Of a DNA stretch of 64,000 nt, positions 28,973-39,271 are shown piece by piece. Source of the DNA: Enterobacter sp. Ag1 (GTDB lineage Bacteria > Pseudomonadota > Gammaproteobacteria > Enterobacterales > Enterobacteriaceae); contig AKXM01000057.1 in assembly GCA_000277545.1 (NCBI GenBank), positions 1 to 64,000 on the forward strand, in the 5' to 3' direction. The translations under genes and the position numbers were made by a program. The notes beneath the pieces are model-generated. The model had not been told where the DNA came from. It did no database searches and saw nothing but the letters and a program-made list of their open reading frames with translations. The stretch's first letter is position 1; the number at the start of each line of letters is the position of its first letter.

Positions 28973-30960
28973 CGCTTTGTTCTGGCCTGATAGCGCTTAA
29001 ACCAACGCTCGAACACGGCAGCGGGCATTGGTTTGGCAAATAAGAACCCCTGCCGTTCGTTGACGCCGTTCTTGGTAAGAAAGGCGTCTTCTTTTTGATT
29101 TTCCACGCCCTCGGCGATCACCTGTAAATTCAGCGCCTGCGCCACGGCCACGATGGCTCTCACCAGCGACTGAGACACGGAATGTTTATGCACGTCGCGC
29201 ACAAAAGACTGATCGAGCTTAATGGCGTCGATTGGGAAGCGCGCCAGCTGCGATAAGGACGAGTATCCCGTGCCGAAGTCGTCCAGATGCACCTGCGCTC
29301 CCAGTTGACTGAATTGCTTGATAACCGACAGCGCCAGCTCTTCGTTCTCGATAAGACAGCTCTCGGTCAGCTCAACGTCAATCGGGCAGTATTCAAAATT
29401 CAGATCCTTCAGCGCTTGCTTGAGATCGCTAAAAATAGTCTGATCGGCGAGCTTGCGGGCGGACACGTTGACCGCCACGCGGAGATTAATGCCTTTGTCC
29501 CGCCACTTCGCCACCTGCTGCACAACGCTAACCATCACCCAGCGCCCTAGCGGCACAATCAGGCCAGACTCCTCGGCATAGGAAATAAAGCCATGAGGAG
29601 GAATCAGACCCCGTTCGGGAGACTGCCAGCGCACCAGCGCTTCCAGGCTACGGACTTCGCCGCGCCAGGTCATCTTGGGCTGGTAATGGATCACCAGTTG
29701 ATCGTTATCCAGCGCTTTACGCAGATTGGTATCCAGCCACAAATACTCAAATACCCGCTGGTTCATCTCGGGAGAGAACACGCAAAACTTCCCGCGGCCG
29801 CTCTCTTTGGCGGTATACATGGCGGTGTCGGCGTTACGAATCAGATTCTCTCGTTCATCCCCGTGCTGCGGGGCGAGAGAGATACCCAGCGAACAGCCGC
29901 TATAGACCTCAATCAGGCCGATCCTGAAGGGCTGCTTCAGGCGGGTCAGAATGCGGGAAGACATCGCTTCCAGCGAGCCCTGAGAGGTGTTTGTTGCCAG
30001 CACAATAAATTCATCGCCTCCGAGGCGCGCCAGCACCTGGCCTTCTTCGAGGCAGCTTAAAATCGCCAGCGACACGGCCTGCAATAGCTGATCGCCAAAC
30101 ATGTGGCCGTAGGCATCGTTCACTTTTTTAAAGTTATCGAGATCCAGATAAACGATGCCGACCTGCGTGTCGCCACGTTTGGCGATGGCCTCGGTGATCA
30201 GGTCGTAAATGGCGTTGCGGTTAGGCAGTCCGGTGATGGTATCGGTATTGGCCAGCACCCGCAGTCGCTCCTGCGCGCGGCGCTCTTCGGTAATGTCGGT
30301 GCCGGAGCAAATCAGGTAGATTTCGTTTTTGCCGCTGCCGCTGTGGACAAACTTGTTGCGGAACAAAAATAGCCGCTGACCTTTACGGGTTTTGACCCAA
30401 CGTTCAACTTCATAGGAGCTGCCATTGCGAAAAAATCCGCTGATATTGCGCTTTGAGGCGGCGGCTTCGCTGCGGCTCATAAACAGCTTGAAGACATTCT
30501 GACCGATGACCTCATGCTCTTTCATCCCGGTGTATTCTTCACTTAACCGATTGAAGCGCTGGATATTTCCCTGTTTATCAAGAATGACAATGACTGAATT
30601 CGCTTCAGAGACAACCTGCTCGGCAAAAGAGAGGCCCTGGACCAGGTCGCGAGCCACCGAATGGGTGTCGTGCCAGGCCGAGGCGGTGCCCGCCCACTCG
30701 CGTTTAGACACTTTGCGGCCGACCATATGCACTGGGACTTCTATGCCGAACAGCGACAGCGTCATGGTCAGGCTGGAGGTAATCACCGTCATCTGACGAA
30801 TTTCGTCGGCCTGTATCATGTCCAGCGCCACCACCTGGCCGGTGTCTGAATCTTCACTGGCCGCCAGCTGAAGGGCGTTGCTGTCCGCCGGTAGACGCCA
30901 GTAGGGGCTGGTCGTCCCCAGGTAACGATAAAGCAGGTTCTGCTCCAAATCGTCTTTCAT
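28969..30960 (-). CDS. pdeR: Cyclic di-GMP phosphodiesterase PdeR / RpfR-type DSF receptor
   Basis: 663 residues, the homologue of E. coli PdeR (YciR, Gmr). Order: an N-terminal domain of about 110 residues (the RpfF-interaction domain of RpfR proteins), PAS near 115-230 ([20 protein letters not shown]), GGDEF near 240-400 with LARLGGDEF, and EAL near 415-660 with SLEALVRWQ and [11 protein letters not shown]. Both catalytic motifs look intact. In RpfR the PAS domain binds BDSF and stimulates the EAL phosphodiesterase. Next to rpfF the RpfR role is the more natural reading; the E. coli role in csgD control via DgcM/MlrA may also hold. Confidence 0.93.
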   Translation of the reverse strand: MKDDLEQNLLYRYLGTTSPYWRLPADSNALQLAASEDSDTGQVVALDMIQADEIRQMTVITSSLTMTLSLFGIEVPVHMVGRKVSKREWAGTASAWHDTHSVARDLVQGLSFAEQVVSEANSVIVILDKQGNIQRFNRLSEEYTGMKEHEVIGQNVFKLFMSRSEAAASKRNISGFFRNGSSYEVERWVKTRKGQRLFLFRNKFVHSGSGKNEIYLICSGTDITEERRAQERLRVLANTDTITGLPNRNAIYDLITEAIAKRGDTQVGIVYLDLDNFKKVNDAYGHMFGDQLLQAVSLAILSCLEEGQVLARLGGDEFIVLATNTSQGSLEAMSSRILTRLKQPFRIGLIEVYSGCSLGISLAPQHGDERENLIRNADTAMYTAKESGRGKFCVFSPEMNQRVFEYLWLDTNLRKALDNDQLVIHYQPKMTWRGEVRSLEALVRWQSPERGLIPPHGFISYAEESGLIVPLGRWVMVSVVQQVAKWRDKGINLRVAVNVSARKLADQTIFSDLKQALKDLNFEYCPIDVELTESCLIENEELALSVIKQFSQLGAQVHLDDFGTGYSSLSQLARFPIDAIKLDQSFVRDVHKHSVSQSLVRAIVAVAQALNLQVIAEGVENQKEDAFLTKNGVNERQGFLFAKPMPAAVFERWFKRYQARTKR

Positions 30961-31109
30961 TCGTGCTCCTGAGCCTCAGGGGAAAATATCACCTAAATCT
31001 ATTATTTATAGTAGCAACAGACGGCCGATGTTAAAGCCCCGGTAAAGAGGAAAAGATCTTGTTTTTGCAGAGGATGTGCAATATATCGGCACATTGAGAT
31101 GACAGAAAT

Positions 31110-31140
31110 GAAAAAGCCGGGCAGAGCGCCCGGCTTTATA
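31110..31140 (-). terminator. Terminator after rnb
   Basis: Minus strand AAAGCCGGGCG, CTC loop region, TGCCCGGCTTTTT, 16 bases past the rnb stop. Confidence 0.85.
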
Positions 31141-31155
31141 GGGTGAAAATCAGGA

Positions 31156-33090
31156 TCAGGCCGCAGGGCGAGCGATAACGCTGCGCGTTTCCATGCGAAC
31201 TTCCGCGATGGTCACGTCGATAACGTCGGTCACTTTATAAACGACTTCGCCCTTGATCTGCACGGTGCCGTTTTCCTGGCTGCAAACCAGCTCATCACGT
31301 ACCGCGTGGATGAACGGTGCAGGGATAAACGCCACGGCCCCGTTGTCCACCAGGCGTACGCGCATCCCGCCGCGGCTAACATCGATAATCTCTGCTGCGA
31401 AGCGAGTATCGGTGCCGGCTTTCGGGCTCAGGAAGCGAGCGTACAGCCAGTCGCCCACGTCACGCTCGGCCATCCGGTTCAGACGGCGACGTTCCGCCAT
31501 CTGGACGGTGGTTTCTTCCGCTGGACGCGTCGCCGCTTCGCCTTTAATAATCGCTTTCAGCAAACGGTGGTTAACCATATCGCCGAATTTACGGATTGGG
31601 GAAGTCCAGGTGGCATAGGCTTCGAGACCAAGGCCGAAGTGCGGGCCAGGTTCGGTGCTGATCTCGGCGAACGACTGGTAACGGCGAATGCGGCTGTCCA
31701 GGAACCCGGTAGGCTGAGCGTCCAGTTCGCGGCGCAGTTTGCAGAAACCTTCCAGCGTAAGGACTTCCTGCGCGTCCACGGTGATGCCGTGGGTTTGCAG
31801 CATGGTTGCCAGCTGTTCAGTATTGGCCGGATCGAAACCGGTATGGACGTTATAAATCCCGAAGCCCAGTTTCTCGCGCAGCACGATGGCCGCACAAACG
31901 TTAGCCGCAATCATCGACTCTTCAACGATACGGTTTGCGATACGACGCGGCTCGGCCACGATATCCAGCACTTCGCCTTTCTCGCCCAAAACAAAGCGGT
32001 AGTCAGGCCTGTCTTTAAACACCAGAGCGTGGGTCTGGCGCCATTCGCTGCGGGTCAGACAAACGCGATGCAGCAGGCGAATTTGCTGTGCAATGGCGTC
32101 GCTCTGCGGCTGCCAGCCACCTTTCTCTTCCAGCCAGTCAGAGACTTCGTCATAAACCAGCTTGGCTTTGGACTCGATATTGGCGGCGAAGAAATGAATG
32201 TCGCTGGCGATAGCGCCGTCCTGCTCAATGGCCATGCGGCAGGCGAGGACAGGGCGGACAACGTTGGCACGCAGGGAGCAGAGATCGTCTGACAGCTCGC
32301 GCGGCAGCATTGGAATGTTGAAGCCAGGCAGATAGTTGGTAAAGGCACGAATTTTGGCGATGCCGTCGAGTTTGCTGCCTTCTGCGATCCACGCCGTTGG
32401 GTCAGCGATGGCCACGGTCAGCTGCAGTTTGCCGTCGGCAAGTTCTTCAACGTACAGCGCATCGTCCATATCTTCGGTGCTGGCGCTGTCGATGGTGACA
32501 AAATCCAGCGACGTTAAGTCTTCGCGCACCAGGCCGTCGTCAAGCATCTCGGTGGCGACGCCGTCCGGCGCTTCGCGTTCAAGATTGTGACGTGACAGTG
32601 TCACCCACCACGGCGCAAGATGATCGTCGCCGAAGGTGATGAATTGCGTTAACTCGGCATAGAAGCCACGATCGCCCTTTAGCGGGTGACGGCGCATTTC
32701 AGCTACCGCCCAGTCACCGTTCTGGAAGTCATGGGTCACGTCGCGAGCTGCGCGGCACTGAATGGCATCTCTCAGCAGCGGATGATCCGGCACAATTGAC
32801 AGGCGGTCGTCTTTTTTCTGAACGCGGCCAACAAAACGCGTCAGGAAAGGTTCGATAAGCGTTTCCGGCTCGGCGGACTCACGATCTTTATCGGTGTGGA
32901 TGACGGCGCTGATACGGTCGCCGTGCATCACTTTTTTCATCTGCGGCGGCGGAATAAAGTAGCTTTTATTCGCATCGACTTCGAGGAAGCCGAACCCTTT
33001 TTCCGTGCCTTTCACCACGCCTTCAGCGCGTGGAGTCTGAGAATGCAGTTGCTGTTTTAGCTGCGCGAGCAGCGGGTTATCCTGAAGCAT
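31156..33090 (-). CDS. rnb: Exoribonuclease II
   Basis: RNase II, 644 residues, processive 3'-5' hydrolysis of single-stranded RNA. Two N-terminal cold-shock domains, the central RNB domain with the metal-binding [18 protein letters not shown] (catalytic aspartates near residue 201-210), and a C-terminal S1 domain ending the protein. All are colinear with E. coli Rnb. It ends in a normal terminator and is separate from yciW upstream by 85 bases. Confidence 0.97.
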   Translation of the reverse strand: MLQDNPLLAQLKQQLHSQTPRAEGVVKGTEKGFGFLEVDANKSYFIPPPQMKKVMHGDRISAVIHTDKDRESAEPETLIEPFLTRFVGRVQKKDDRLSIVPDHPLLRDAIQCRAARDVTHDFQNGDWAVAEMRRHPLKGDRGFYAELTQFITFGDDHLAPWWVTLSRHNLEREAPDGVATEMLDDGLVREDLTSLDFVTIDSASTEDMDDALYVEELADGKLQLTVAIADPTAWIAEGSKLDGIAKIRAFTNYLPGFNIPMLPRELSDDLCSLRANVVRPVLACRMAIEQDGAIASDIHFFAANIESKAKLVYDEVSDWLEEKGGWQPQSDAIAQQIRLLHRVCLTRSEWRQTHALVFKDRPDYRFVLGEKGEVLDIVAEPRRIANRIVEESMIAANVCAAIVLREKLGFGIYNVHTGFDPANTEQLATMLQTHGITVDAQEVLTLEGFCKLRRELDAQPTGFLDSRIRRYQSFAEISTEPGPHFGLGLEAYATWTSPIRKFGDMVNHRLLKAIIKGEAATRPAEETTVQMAERRRLNRMAERDVGDWLYARFLSPKAGTDTRFAAEIIDVSRGGMRVRLVDNGAVAFIPAPFIHAVRDELVCSQENGTVQIKGEVVYKVTDVIDVTIAEVRMETRSVIARPAA

Positions 33091-33175
33091 ATCGTTTCGT
33101 TTTCGTGGCCAAAAGAGCGGCTGACAGTTTTACGCGAAACCGTACCTTGCGGCAAGCGCTGATTGCCGTGAAGGC

Positions 33176-34351
33176 TTATGGATTCAGCGCTTGAGCGGTA
33201 TTTCCCAGGCCAATTTTCAGGCGGTTTATCCACCCGGCCAGCCCGGCACTAACCAGTAATTTCAGCACCTGCTGCTCGCTAAAACCTTGCTCATACAAAG
33301 GTTGAATCTGCGCGGCGCTAAATCTGTCCGGGGCGCGGGTTAACAGCTGCACGGCCTGAATAATCGCTTTTTCACGAGGGTGATTGTGACTCCAGGCGTT
33401 AAGCGCCCGTTCCCCGTTGCGCATCGCGTCCGGTAATCCAGCATCTCCCTGCCAGGCCGCCGCGGCATCGCTAAAGCAGGCGGCGCTGCCGTTAATCCGT
33501 GACGTCAGCATCACCACCAGCAGCGCATCGTCTGGTTGCTGCGCGGTGGTCTGCCAGAACAGGCGGGTAAGCTGGCTGAGGTAAGAAAGTGCCCGCTCAT
33601 CGTGAGCAAGCAGCCAGGCAATATCACGCAGCGTGCGCAGCGGCTGGCTGATGCTCAAGACTTCCAGCTGTTCCGCCCGGGCATAGCGCATTTCAACGGG
33701 CGCCAGCCCCGGAAGCCAGTTGACCGGGTACGGCGTAAACAACGCAGATTCCGCGTCCTGTTGCCCGTCCAGCCCCGGCAGCCAGCGAACGGGCAGCCCC
33801 TGCAGCGCTTGCCAGACGGCAATAGCGCGCGCCTGGAAGCCCACGAAGCCGATAATCTGGGTAAAGGAGACAATATCGTCCACCGAGAGGCCGCATTCAT
33901 CCAACTGCGCTAAGGCGCTATCGTCGATAAGCGTCGGCTGGCTGGCAAGCTGGCGGGCAAACTGGGTGATCTGAGTCAGGCGACGGTTGCTTTCGCGGGA
34001 TGAGTCGGGGCCGGGCTGGGGAGCAAGGCGAGCGGCATAGTGGTTACACAGGCGCTGGACCCCGTAGACCTGCGCAACGGTCAGCGCCGTGCTCAGGCGA
34101 TCGTAGCTACTCAGGGTGTGTAAACGCGTCACGTTAATCCTTTCCGGCAGCAGCACATCGGCTACCGCTCGGGCGGCATCAAGCCACGGGGCTTCAACAA
34201 TCAATTGTGCTTCAGAAGGGGCTACATCAAGCAGAAAGCGGTCTTCAACCTGCGCTGCTTCGGGAACTAAAGGCAGTACATCCGCCGGGCACAGACTGGA
34301 CTGGGTTTCATGATACCAGTGGCTTTTACCAGAAAAGCGGCGTTGTTCCAT
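33176..34351 (-). CDS. yciW: YciW, peroxidase-like protein of cysteine/methionine metabolism
   Basis: 391 residues, colinear with E. coli YciW, starting MEQRRFSGKSHWYHETQSS after a good AGGAACG site. It belongs to the CMD/AhpD-like superfamily by fold prediction in the literature; in E. coli it is CysB-regulated and implicated in cysteine-to-methionine flow. No CxxC motif is obvious in the C-terminal half, so peroxidase activity is doubtful. A 27-codon upstream extension is rejected because it lacks homology. The real reaction is unknown. Confidence 0.88.
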   Translation of the reverse strand: MEQRRFSGKSHWYHETQSSLCPADVLPLVPEAAQVEDRFLLDVAPSEAQLIVEAPWLDAARAVADVLLPERINVTRLHTLSSYDRLSTALTVAQVYGVQRLCNHYAARLAPQPGPDSSRESNRRLTQITQFARQLASQPTLIDDSALAQLDECGLSVDDIVSFTQIIGFVGFQARAIAVWQALQGLPVRWLPGLDGQQDAESALFTPYPVNWLPGLAPVEMRYARAEQLEVLSISQPLRTLRDIAWLLAHDERALSYLSQLTRLFWQTTAQQPDDALLVVMLTSRINGSAACFSDAAAAWQGDAGLPDAMRNGERALNAWSHNHPREKAIIQAVQLLTRAPDRFSAAQIQPLYEQGFSEQQVLKLLVSAGLAGWINRLKIGLGNTAQALNP

Positions 34352-34522
34352 GGTCGTTCCTTGGTCAAAAAGTTTGCAGACCCGGATACAACGTGGAAGC
34401 CGGGCCTGGTTCGCTGTTTTATCCTGGCGCAAGCTCGGGAGGTGACAAAAGAATGATCGGTGATAATAAATATCGGAAAGGTATAACTAAATCGGATTCA
34501 GGGGAGGAAAGCAGGGGGAAAT

Positions 34523-34550
34523 AGCGAAGCGGGCCGCAGCCCGCTTCGCT
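34523..34550. terminator. GC-rich hairpin after fabI
   Basis: AGCGAAGCGGGC pairs with GCCCGCTTCGCT (12 bp) around CGCA. On the fabI strand ATTTCCCCC follows rather than a T run, so termination may be weak. Confidence 0.6.
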
Positions 34551-34562
34551 CAGGAACAGAAA

Positions 34563-35354
34563 TTAGTCTTTCAGTTCCAGCTCGTTCATGGCTGCGATGC
34601 TGAAGCCGCCGTCAACGTGAACCACTTCCCCGGAGATACCGGCAGACAGGTCAGAACACAGGAAGGCTGCGGAGTTACCCACGTCTTCAATGGTTACGGT
34701 GCGACGAATCGGGGTAACGGCTTCACAGTGGGCCAGCATTTTACGGAAGTCTTTGATGCCGGAAGCGGCCAGAGTACGGATTGGGCCAGCGGAGATGGCG
34801 TTCACGCGCACGCCTTCTGGACCCATGGCATTAGCCATGTAGCGAACGTTAGCTTCCAGAGACGCTTTGGCCAGGCCCATAACGTTGTAGTTAGGGATTG
34901 CACGCTCTGCGCCCAGGTAGGACAGGGTCAGCAGGGCGGAACCTGGGTTCAGCATTTCACGGCAAACTTTCGCCATGGCAACGAAGCTGTATGCGCTGAT
35001 GTCGTGGGCAATTTTAAAGCCTTCACGGGTAACGGCGTTCACGTAGTCGCCATCCAGCTGATCGCCAGGGGCGAAGCCAATGGAGTGAACGAAACCGTCA
35101 AATTTCGGCCAGCTTTTCGCCAGTTCGGTAAACAGCGCTTCGATGCTCTCATCTTCAGCCACATCGCAAGACAGCACGATGCTTGAACCCAGCTCGGCAG
35201 CAAAACCTTCCACACGGCCTTTCAGCTTCTCGTTCTGGTAGGTGAATGCCAGCTCGGCGCCTTCGCGGTGCATCGCCTGTGCAATACCGTAGGCAATGGA
35301 GAGTTTACTGGCGACGCCAGTGATCAGAATGCGTTTACCGGTAAGAAAACCCAT
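34563..35354 (-). CDS. fabI: Enoyl-[acyl-carrier-protein] reductase (NADH)
   Basis: Last step of each fatty-acid elongation cycle and the target of triclosan and diazaborines. It has 263 residues (E. coli 262), beginning [20 protein letters not shown]. The catalytic Tyr146, Tyr156 and Lys163 are present ([21 protein letters not shown]). Gly93 in [10 protein letters not shown] is the wild-type residue whose change to Val gives resistance in E. coli, so an ordinary drug-sensitive enzyme is expected. It is monocistronic. Confidence 0.97.
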   Translation of the reverse strand: MGFLTGKRILITGVASKLSIAYGIAQAMHREGAELAFTYQNEKLKGRVEGFAAELGSSIVLSCDVAEDESIEALFTELAKSWPKFDGFVHSIGFAPGDQLDGDYVNAVTREGFKIAHDISAYSFVAMAKVCREMLNPGSALLTLSYLGAERAIPNYNVMGLAKASLEANVRYMANAMGPEGVRVNAISAGPIRTLAASGIKDFRKMLAHCEAVTPIRRTVTIEDVGNSAAFLCSDLSAGISGEVVHVDGGFSIAAMNELELKD

Positions 35355-35473
35355 AGCTTTAATCCTTAATAGTCATTGTTGTTGCGGCCAGCAGGTGAAA
35401 AAACAGGCAGGCCGACGTTAAGACCGGGCGATTCTAACATGACTCCCGCGTAAGCGTTAATCCGACCACTTTT

Positions 35474-35593
35474 CCACGTCATAATTTGAGCCGCAGGGAT
35501 ATTGGTTGCACGCCCATTTCTCAGTCACTTACTTCAGTAAGCTCCTGAAAACTGCTCCCTTGCCGCCTACCCGCAACTCAAATTATCTAGTGG
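35474..35593. repeat. MITE-like element with imperfect terminal inverted repeats
   Basis: A 120-bp non-coding element. Its left end (35474-35494) and right end (35573-35593) are 21-bp inverted repeats sharing CCAC and ATAATTTGAG. The interior includes CACTTACTTCAGTAAG and CTTGCCGCCTACCCGC. Similar short elements are scattered in enterobacterial genomes. It lies between divergent-side fabI and the sapF end, 38 bases from the sapF stop. There is no transposase and no clear target duplication. Confidence 0.7.
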
Positions 35594-35630
35594 AAGTTGG
35601 GGTAGAATGATCGTGGCGAAGTAGTCTAAA

Positions 35631-36437
35631 TTAACGATCCCTACGCCAGGCGTCAGCGGTTAAGGCCTCGCCGAAGTGGCTGTTAATCAGCCGTTTAGTC
35701 AATTCATGCAGCGGGGAGGCGAGCACGTCGGCCGTGCTGCCGCGCTCCACCACTTCGCCTTCGTGCATCACCATCACCTGGTCGCTGATGTGCTTCATCA
35801 TGCCAATGTGCTGGGTCACGTAAATATAAGAAATGCCTTGTTTTTCCTGCAGTTCAAGCATCAGGTTAATCAGCTGCGAGCGCATGGACATATCCAGCGA
35901 GGCCAGCGCTTCATCGGCGATAATGACCTTGGGCCGGAGGATCAGCGCGCGGGCCAGGCCCAGACGCTGTTTTTGCCCCGGAGCCAGCATATGCGGGTAA
36001 TAGCTGGCGTGGTCCGGCAGCAGACCAACCATGCGTAAGGTGTCCAGAATGCGTTTTTGCCGCAGCTCTGGCTCCAGCTCGGTATTCAACCGCAGCGGGA
36101 AGTCCAGAATCTGCGAGATGCGCTGGCGTGGGTTCAGGGAAGTACTGGGATCCTGGAATATCATGCGGATCCGCTGGCTGCGCCAGGAGTAATCGCCGAA
36201 GTGGAGAGGGTGATCGTCAATCACTAACTCGCCGGTGGTCGGCTCAATCATTCCCGCCAGCATTTTTGCCAGCGTAGATTTACCCGAGCCATTCTCCCCG
36301 ATAATCGCCAGCGTCTGCTTCTCGCGCAGCGTAAAGTTGAGCGGCTTCACCGCTTCGACGTGCTGGCGGTGAAACAAACCTGTACGGTAGCGAAACGTCT
36401 TACTTAAATTGCGGACTTCCAGCAGCGTTTCGACCAT
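35631..36437 (-). CDS. sapF: SapF, ATP-binding protein of the Sap/peptide ABC transporter
   Basis: 268 residues. Walker A is GENGSGKSTL near residue 47 and Walker B is VIIADEALASLD. The usual LSGGQ signature is replaced by LAPGQKQRLGLARAL, which is also seen in other SapF proteins. With SapD it powers the inner-membrane SapBC permease. The sap system is linked to antimicrobial-peptide resistance in Salmonella and to putrescine export in E. coli. Its ATG overlaps the sapD stop. Confidence 0.95.
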   Translation of the reverse strand: MVETLLEVRNLSKTFRYRTGLFHRQHVEAVKPLNFTLREKQTLAIIGENGSGKSTLAKMLAGMIEPTTGELVIDDHPLHFGDYSWRSQRIRMIFQDPSTSLNPRQRISQILDFPLRLNTELEPELRQKRILDTLRMVGLLPDHASYYPHMLAPGQKQRLGLARALILRPKVIIADEALASLDMSMRSQLINLMLELQEKQGISYIYVTQHIGMMKHISDQVMVMHEGEVVERGSTADVLASPLHELTKRLINSHFGEALTADAWRRDR

Positions 36438-37429
36438 TACTGACTCTCCATATTCAGCGGGAAATGACAGGCGTAAAGGTGATTTTTCGCCCCTTCAAGC
36501 CTTGGTGCTTCAATGCATTTGCGCTGGGCATAAGGGCAGCGTGGCCCCAGACGGCAGCCCAGCGGCAATTGCTCCAGCAGCGGAATCGCGCCCGGCATGG
36601 TGTTTAACCGGCTCTTGTGCGGCATCGGGCTACCAAAGTCAGGGATCGCGCGGATCAGCGCCTGAGTATACGGGTGGTGTGGCGTGGCAACCAGCTCTTC
36701 GCTCGTCGCGCTTTCCACGGTTTGCCCGCAGTACATCACGTTAATTTTATCCGCCCACTGGCTCAGCATCTGCAGGTCGTGGCTAATCAGCAGAATGGTG
36801 GTGTTGTTGTTCTGATTGAGCCGCGTTAACAGACGGAAGATCTGCGACTGCGTGGTCGGCTCCATGGCGTTGGTGGGCTCATCCGCAATCAGCAGGCGAG
36901 GCTGGTTTGCCAGCGCGATGGCGATCATCACCTTCTGGCATTCGCCTTCGGTCAGCTCGTACGGATAGCTGCTCATGGCGTCTCTGTGATCTTTAATCCC
37001 CACGCGGTGCAGCAGTTCGATGGCGCGGCGCTTACGCCAGCCAAAACGTTGCCACCAGCGGCCTTTATAAGTCCAGCCGGGAATATTTTGGGTCAACTGA
37101 CGGCCAATTCTTTCCGACGGATCCAGGCAGGATTGTGGCTCCTGGAAAATCATCGACACGTTGTGGCCCACCAGGCGGCGGCGCTCACGCGGCGAGAGCC
37201 GCAGCAGGTCGATATCGTCAAAGCGCATACGGTCGGCGGTAACCCGCCAGTTATCTTTGGTGACGCCACAGATAGCTTTCGCGATGAGACTTTTCCCTGA
37301 GCCGGATTCGCCGACTAGGCCGCGAATTTCCCCTTCGCCCAGCGTCATGCTCACGCGATCGACGGCTTTTACCCAACCTTCGGAGGTCATAAATTCGATG
37401 GTCAGATTGCGGATATCAAGTAGCGGCAT
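36437..37429 (-). CDS. sapD: SapD, ATP-binding protein of the Sap ABC transporter
   Basis: 330 residues, DppD/OppD-type ATPase. Walker A is [12 protein letters not shown], Walker [13 protein letters not shown], and the signature region is [15 protein letters not shown]. The C-terminal oligopeptide-type cysteine cluster ([16 protein letters not shown]) probably binds an iron-sulfur cluster, as in DppD/OppD. In E. coli SapD also supports Trk potassium uptake by an ATP-binding effect. It overlaps both neighbours by single bases or start/stop fusions, which marks one operon. Confidence 0.96.
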   Translation of the reverse strand: MPLLDIRNLTIEFMTSEGWVKAVDRVSMTLGEGEIRGLVGESGSGKSLIAKAICGVTKDNWRVTADRMRFDDIDLLRLSPRERRRLVGHNVSMIFQEPQSCLDPSERIGRQLTQNIPGWTYKGRWWQRFGWRKRRAIELLHRVGIKDHRDAMSSYPYELTEGECQKVMIAIALANQPRLLIADEPTNAMEPTTQSQIFRLLTRLNQNNNTTILLISHDLQMLSQWADKINVMYCGQTVESATSEELVATPHHPYTQALIRAIPDFGSPMPHKSRLNTMPGAIPLLEQLPLGCRLGPRCPYAQRKCIEAPRLEGAKNHLYACHFPLNMESQ

Positions 37430-38319
37430 TATTGCACCCCCGCGTTAATCGCGCGGCGCAGGCCGTCGCCAAGCAGGTTAACCAGCAGGACGCTTATCAT
37501 GATGGCCGCCCCCGGCAGCATTACCGTCCAGGGCGCAACGTAAATCAGCTCCAGCGCATCACCGAGCATTGCACCCCATTCCGGGGAAGGGAGCTGCGCG
37601 CCAAGATCGAGAAAACCGAGTGCGGCAATGTCCAGAATCGCCATAGACAGCGCTCGTGTGATTTCTGTTACCAGCGTGGCGGTGATATTGGGCATGACGG
37701 CAAACCAGAGAATATTTAGCGTGGAAGCGCCATCCAGACGGGCGGCGACCACGTACTCTTTCTCCAGTTCATCGTGCACCGCGCTGTAGACCGAACGTAC
37801 CATTCGCGGCAGCAGCGCCAGCCAGACGGCAAACATCGCATGGCTGAGATGGGGGCCAGCAAAGGCGACTACAATAATCGCCAGCAGCAGGGAAGGAATC
37901 GACAGCAGCGTATCGAGAATGTGGTTCAGCACCGCGGAGCGCAGACCGTGGGTCGACCCCGCTATCACGCCGAGCACGATGCCACAGATTGTTGCCGCAA
38001 GCGTGACGACAAACGCGCCGCCCACCGTCGGAGCTGCGCCGCTTAGCAGGCGGCTTAGCACGTCACGGCCAAGATCGTCGGTACCGAGGAAGAACGAAAC
38101 TTCCCCATAGCGGGACCATGACGGCGGCAAAAGCTGATAGCCCAGAAACTGTTGGTCAATTTGATACGGGGCAAAAAGACCGCCAAACAGGCACAGAATA
38201 GCCAGGCCACCGCAGCCGTAGAGGCCAATCATCGCGGTGGTATCGCCATAGAATTTACGCCACGTCAGGCGCAGCGTACTTGGCGGTCGCTTTTCGCGGT
38301 AGACGCTATCGTAAGGCAT
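37429..38319 (-). CDS. sapC: SapC, permease of the Sap ABC transporter
   Basis: 296 residues, DppC-type inner-membrane permease. N-terminal membrane segment [20 protein letters not shown] and a later set of segments include the EAA loop [21 protein letters not shown] that docks on the ATPases. It pairs with SapB. The start overlaps the sapB end by 14 bases. Confidence 0.96.
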   Translation of the reverse strand: MPYDSVYREKRPPSTLRLTWRKFYGDTTAMIGLYGCGGLAILCLFGGLFAPYQIDQQFLGYQLLPPSWSRYGEVSFFLGTDDLGRDVLSRLLSGAAPTVGGAFVVTLAATICGIVLGVIAGSTHGLRSAVLNHILDTLLSIPSLLLAIIVVAFAGPHLSHAMFAVWLALLPRMVRSVYSAVHDELEKEYVVAARLDGASTLNILWFAVMPNITATLVTEITRALSMAILDIAALGFLDLGAQLPSPEWGAMLGDALELIYVAPWTVMLPGAAIMISVLLVNLLGDGLRRAINAGVQ

Positions 38320-39271
38320 ACCATTCCTTATGCTTCAGTGGGTTGGCCATAGCGCCCAAAATATCGGAAAGCACGTTAACAATAATCACCAGCGAGCCAA
38401 TCACCATCACCCCGGCGGAAATCGCCATGTAATCCTGCTGGCGAATGGCGTTAATCAGCCAGCGGCCCAAGCCTGGCCAGCTAAAGACCACTTCGGTGAT
38501 CATCGCCAGCGTCAGCATGGTTGAAAACTGCAGGCCCAGGCGAGGGATCACCGGAGGCAGCGCGTTGTGCAGCACGTGGCGATGCAAAATAGTGAAGCGG
38601 GAAAGCCCGCGCGTGGCGGCGGCTTTGACGTAGTTTTGATCGAACACCTCGATGGTGCTGATGCGCATCAGGCGAATCACTTCTGTGGTCGGGGCGACGG
38701 CCAGGGCGGCGACCGGCAGCACCATGTGGCGCAGAGCGCTGACGATCATTTCGCTGCGATAAGGCGAGTCCGAGAGCCACGCATCCACCAGCGCAAAGCC
38801 GGTGACGGACTTAACCTCATAAAGCAGGTCAAAACGCCCTGAAACCGGGAACCAGCCCAGCGTCAGCGAGAAGAACAGCGTCAGCAGCAGCGCCAGCCAG
38901 AACACAGGAATAGAAAAACCGACCAGTGCCAGGGCGCTGATCAGCCTGTCCTGCCACTTATTGCGCATGATGCCCGCCAGCATCCCCACAGGAATACCAA
39001 TCAGCAGCGCCAGGCCGAAGGCCAGAATGCACAGTTCCATGGTGGCCGGGAAAACGTCGCGTAATTGCTCGTTAATCGACTGGCCGTTAATGCTGGAGAC
39101 GCCAAAATCCCAGTGCAGCAGGCTCTCAAACCAGAACACCCAGGCGTTCCACAGCGAGGCACCCTGCAGCGGCGCGTGGGGCGTAAAATAGTTGAGGCTA
39201 AAGCCGACCACCGCCAGAAACAGCAGAGTGATCAGCAGCAGCAATAATCGCCTTAGCGTGAAAATGATCAT
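38306..39271 (-). CDS. sapB: SapB, permease of the Sap ABC transporter
   Basis: 321 residues, DppB-type permease. It begins [20 protein letters not shown] and has about six membrane segments. The EAA loop is [20 protein letters not shown]. It forms the translocation pore with SapC. It shares its first base with the sapA stop region, so the order sapA-B-C-D-F is fully overlapping. Confidence 0.96.
   Translation of the reverse strand: MIIFTLRRLLLLLITLLFLAVVGFSLNYFTPHAPLQGASLWNAWVFWFESLLHWDFGVSSINGQSINEQLRDVFPATMELCILAFGLALLIGIPVGMLAGIMRNKWQDRLISALALVGFSIPVFWLALLLTLFFSLTLGWFPVSGRFDLLYEVKSVTGFALVDAWLSDSPYRSEMIVSALRHMVLPVAALAVAPTTEVIRLMRISTIEVFDQNYVKAAATRGLSRFTILHRHVLHNALPPVIPRLGLQFSTMLTLAMITEVVFSWPGLGRWLINAIRQQDYMAISAGVMVIGSLVIIVNVLSDILGAMANPLKHKEWYALR

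Noticed and set aside
31306-32292. 328-residue plus-strand ORF opposite rnb
   Set aside because: Runs through the intact rnb reading frame, has no ribosome site and no recognisable family; a codon-bias shadow.
34207-34524. 105-residue plus-strand ORF upstream of yciW
   Set aside because: Overlaps the yciW start and the 5' untranslated region, with no ribosome site or family.
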